Origin: Candidatus Kariarchaeota archaeon
GTDB lineage: Archaea; Asgardarchaeota; Heimdallarchaeia; Heimdallarchaeales; Kariarchaeaceae
DNA: 6,825 nt
Assembly (NCBI GenBank): GCA_016839545.1
Contig: JAEOUB010000249.1
Coordinates: 1 to 6,825, forward strand
Direction: 5' to 3'
Below are positions 4,639-6,825 of this stretch, piece by piece. The notes below the pieces were generated by a model. That model made no database searches, was not told where the DNA came from, and worked only from the letters and a program-made list of their open reading frames with translations. The stretch's first letter is position 1, and each line of letters opens with the position of its first letter. A program made the position numbers and the translations under genes.

Positions 4639-6171
4639 TTATATTTTTGTCCACGATCGTCCCTCTTTTCCAATGAAATCATCTGCTTGCTTGGGACCTT
4701 GGGTACCGGAGGGATATATCGGAATGGGTTGCTGATCTTCGTTTGATGATGAGTTAATCTCATCCCACCTTTTTCGGATAGGATCTACTATTTGCCACAT
4801 TTCTCTAATTTCATCGTATCTAACAAATAGTGTGGAATCACCACGCATAGCGTCCAGAAGAAGACGTTCATACGCCTTAGGTTCCTTAATTTGTGCAATA
4901 CCTCCGATATTCAAACTGGTTGGCTCAACATCCGTCAATAAACCCGCTGGTTTCCATCCCAACGTAACATCTATACCAGCAATTGGCTGGATTTCAAGTC
5001 GGATTGTGTTTGGAATTGGAGGCTGGTTACTCAAGGATGTAGGGATTTGATTTACATTCAACTGTTTCAATTGTATGAATATTTCGGTTTTCCTATGGGA
5101 AAGCCTCTTGCCTGTTCTAAGATAAAATGGGACTCCACGCCAACGATAATTATCAATAAACAACTTCACAGCCGAATATGTCTCGACTCTAGAATCCTGA
5201 GCTACCCCCTGCTCATCGAGATATGCAGGGACGAATTCCGAGTTAACAACCCCTTGTCCATATTGCCCCCGCATGGTATAATCGTCTACTTCTGATCCAG
5301 AAAGCCGTCGTATTGACTTCAGAAGGATCACTTTCTCATCACGTATCAATTCAGGATCGAGAGATTTAGGATGATCCATTGTAAGAAATGCCAGAATCTG
5401 GAGAAGATGGGACTGGAGCATATCTCGGATGACTCCGGTTTGTTCAAAGAATTCAACTCGACCTTCTGCCCCTACAGTTTCAGAGATTGTGATCTGTACA
5501 TGATCTATAAATTCGCGATTCCAGAGTGGTTGAAAGAGGAGGTTTGACATACGGAAGACAAGAATATTCTGAACGGCTTCCTTGCCCAAATAATGGTCAA
5601 TTCTGTATATCTGCTCTTCATCAAAATGTTCCATGATGACATTATTGAGTTTATCTGCAGTCAGAATATCTAGGCCGAATGGTTTCTCCACAATTACACG
5701 ACTCCAGGCATCATGATCTTGCTTGTTCAGATCTACTGATGCAATTGATGAAATCAAAGTCTCGAAGTGACTGGGGTTGGTAGCAAAATAGAACAGTTTG
5801 TTTGCATTTCTTCCCCATTCATCTTCCTTCTTTTCTATTACTTTGGCTAGATTGGAAAAGGTGTCTGGATCTGTGTAATCAGCTCGCAAAGAGCTCATAC
5901 TAGAGGCCAGAGGATCCCAATACTGAGGTTCCATCTTATGTGAGCAATACTGGATCACACGCATCTTCATGTGGTCAATGAATTCTACTCCTTCCTGAAT
6001 CTTTCTTCCCAATCCGATGACATGAAACATCTCAGGAAGAAGCAAATCACGAGCAAGATGGTAAAGTGCTGGCATGAGTTTTCTTCGAGTTAGATCACCC
6101 GAGGCACCGAATATGATTAAAATCGTCCCATTAGGGATGTGTCGAATGGGATCAGGTTGATCTGAATTCAA
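4639..6171 (-). CDS. zwf: Glucose-6-phosphate 1-dehydrogenase, bacterial type
   Basis: 510 residues, normal for the bacterial/eukaryotic family. It oxidises glucose 6-phosphate to 6-phosphogluconolactone, the first step of the oxidative pentose phosphate pathway. The Rossmann loop is GASGDLTRRKL (22-32); Arg56-Lys57 in VIGLGRK occupy the site that binds the 2'-phosphate of NADP+. Also present are EKPFGLD (162-168), the signature RIDHYLGKEAVQN (190-202) with Asp192, His193 and Lys197, a second catalytic-type His255 in RDMLQSHLLQ (249-258; Ser254 replaces the usual Asn), RTGKRL (352-357) and ERLLLDAMRGD (435-445). The start is TTG at 6171, the only usual start codon between the in-frame stop at 6193-6195 and the Rossmann loop; no Shine-Dalgarno precedes it. 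It lies 67 bases after ftsZ and 55 before gnd, all one direction. No lactonase gene is adjacent. It is unlike the haloarchaeal Azf enzyme, suggesting acquisition from bacteria. Confidence 0.95.
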   Translation of the reverse strand: MNSDQPDPIRHIPNGTILIIFGASGDLTRRKLMPALYHLARDLLLPEMFHVIGLGRKIQEGVEFIDHMKMRVIQYCSHKMEPQYWDPLASSMSSLRADYTDPDTFSNLAKVIEKKEDEWGRNANKLFYFATNPSHFETLISSIASVDLNKQDHDAWSRVIVEKPFGLDILTADKLNNVIMEHFDEEQIYRIDHYLGKEAVQNILVFRMSNLLFQPLWNREFIDHVQITISETVGAEGRVEFFEQTGVIRDMLQSHLLQILAFLTMDHPKSLDPELIRDEKVILLKSIRRLSGSEVDDYTMRGQYGQGVVNSEFVPAYLDEQGVAQDSRVETYSAVKLFIDNYRWRGVPFYLRTGKRLSHRKTEIFIQLKQLNVNQIPTSLSNQPPIPNTIRLEIQPIAGIDVTLGWKPAGLLTDVEPTSLNIGGIAQIKEPKAYERLLLDAMRGDSTLFVRYDEIREMWQIVDPIRKRWDEINSSSNEDQQPIPIYPSGTQGPKQADDFIGKEGRSWTKI

Positions 6172-6238
6172 AGGACTCTGAGGAATTTTGAGCTACAATC
6201 TTATTGAAGTGTTTTGTTGAAATACGGTTCATTGTGGA

Positions 6239-6825
6239 TTATTCCCAAATACTAGTGATTCGGGGGGTATCGACGACTTCGATTGGGTTGCCAACAGGTT
6301 CGAGAATATCATCTTCAAGATCGATTTTCAAGTTGTATGGACTGGTTACACCGCTCAATATCGTTGTCACCTGGATCTTCTCACCCAGCGCGGGATCAAT
6401 CTGAGTTCCCCAAATTATTTCCGCTTCATCACCCATTTCCTGGGAAATTGCTTGAACACAGCGTCGTACCTCTTTGAGTGACAGAGATTCTCCTCCAGAG
6501 ATGTTAATTAGGGCTGCTTTACAATCCATTACCTGGATGTCAAGAAGAGAATTGCTCAAACTTTCTCGGAGAGCGTCCTCAATCCGGTTTTCTCCCTCTC
6601 CTTCTCCCATGCCTATAACAGAAGTTCCACCTCTCTTGAGTACTTGGCGGATATCTGCAAAATCAACATTAACGTATGCAGGCGTGATAACCAGGTTAAC
6701 AATACCCTTTACAGCTCTTACTAGGATTTCATCGGCTACTTTGAACGCAACTCCAATGGGAAGATTTGGCAGGAGTTCCATTAATTTCTCATTAGGAATT
6801 ACAATGACAGTATCACAAGCTGAAA
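6239..6825 (-). CDS. ftsZ: Cell-division GTPase FtsZ, C-terminal 194 residues, 5' end beyond the right edge
   Basis: The frame is open to the window edge, so the gene is cut at its 5' end and the ATG at 6781-6779 is internal. FtsZ is the tubulin-like GTPase that forms the division ring. The fragment starts in CDTVIVIPNEKLMELL (fragment residues 3-18), the last part of the GTP-binding domain, then FKVADEILVRAVKGI (27-41) and the T7 synergy loop NVDFADIRQVL (52-62) with Asn52, Asp54 and Asp57. These complete the GTPase site of the next subunit, so the protein should be active. GGTSVIGMGEGEGENR (65-80) and the GTQIDP...GV stretch complete the C-terminal domain. The remaining tail is short (about 35 residues, acidic, ending PRITSIWE) with no long linker. 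Archaeal FtsZ is likely; FtsZ1 versus FtsZ2 was not resolved. It heads the ftsZ-zwf-gnd series. Confidence 0.95.
   Translation of the reverse strand, partial: SACDTVIVIPNEKLMELLPNLPIGVAFKVADEILVRAVKGIVNLVITPAYVNVDFADIRQVLKRGGTSVIGMGEGEGENRIEDALRESLSNSLLDIQVMDCKAALINISGGESLSLKEVRRCVQAISQEMGDEAEIIWGTQIDPALGEKIQVTTILSGVTSPYNLKIDLEDDILEPVGNPIEVVDTPRITSIWE

Larger units (their letters stand above)
4584..4640 (-). repeat. Inverted repeat filling the zwf-gnd gap (13-bp stem, one bulge)
   Basis: Arm 4584-4596 pairs with arm 4627-4640 over 13 Watson-Crick pairs, with a single bulged base at 4634 and a 30-base loop (4597-4626). In the minus-strand RNA the 5' arm contains part of the zwf stop codon (4641-4639) and the 3' arm contains the gnd Shine-Dalgarno. 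Three further pairs, two of them G-U, could extend the stem through the gnd GUG start (4581-4583 with 4641-4643). The structure would mask gnd translation unless a ribosome finishing zwf opens it. I checked the pairing base by base. The role is inferred. Confidence 0.75.

Noticed and set aside
6239..6781. ftsZ starting at the ATG at 6781-6779
   Set aside because: The frame continues to the window edge with clear FtsZ sequence (CDTVIVIPNEKL), so this ATG is internal.
1..6825. CRISPR, transposon, tRNA or phage signals
   Set aside because: No regularly spaced repeats, transposase or integrase motifs, terminal repeats or cloverleaf-like sequences were seen on either strand.

Overview
The window looks like chromosomal DNA of an archaeon, most likely an Asgard archaeon (a Heimdallarchaeia-like lineage is my best guess). 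The evidence is the start of an archaeal-type Nep1 ribosome-biogenesis methyltransferase, the C-terminal half of an FtsZ, an Arf-like small GTPase with a long N-terminal extension, a protein that reads as two longin/roadblock-like domains, and TATA-like boxes centred about 24-28 bases before several start codons. The taxon is inferred from gene content and was not tested by any search. Base composition is moderately AT-rich and no mobile element, CRISPR array, tRNA or rRNA was seen.

Layout. On the minus strand, 1-1042 holds a longin/roadblock-like gene followed by nep1; they overlap by one base (TAATG) and nep1 runs off the left edge. 1043-1172 is a divergent promoter region. On the plus strand, 1173-1526 encodes a small protein that may be a dimeric alpha/beta-barrel (NIPSNAP/ABM-like) protein. 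It meets tail to tail with a short minus-strand DJ-1/PfpI-like gene (1523-1963) that has lost the family's nucleophile. 1964-2074 is a second divergent promoter region, which feeds the plus-strand GTPase (2075-2941) and an unknown 88-residue gene (2952-3218). From 3210 to the right edge the minus strand carries ftsZ, zwf and gnd in transcription order, with gaps of 67 and 55 bases.

Function. zwf and gnd encode the two dehydrogenases of the oxidative pentose phosphate pathway. That pathway is uncommon in archaea, and both proteins are of bacterial/eukaryotic type, so lateral acquisition is likely. No lactonase gene lies between them. zwf keeps the basic residues expected for NADP+, whereas gnd has Asp-Ile-Asp where classical NADP+ enzymes have Asn-Arg-Thr, so gnd may use NAD+. 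The whole zwf-gnd gap forms an inverted repeat that would bury the gnd ribosome-binding site and start codon next to the zwf stop codon; this is the most striking non-coding signal in the window.

Expression signals. Genes at the head of a transcription unit tend to have a TATA-like box at leaderless distance and often a GTG or TTG start. Second genes (nep1, gnd) have a Shine-Dalgarno sequence. No stretch longer than 300 bases lacks a gene.
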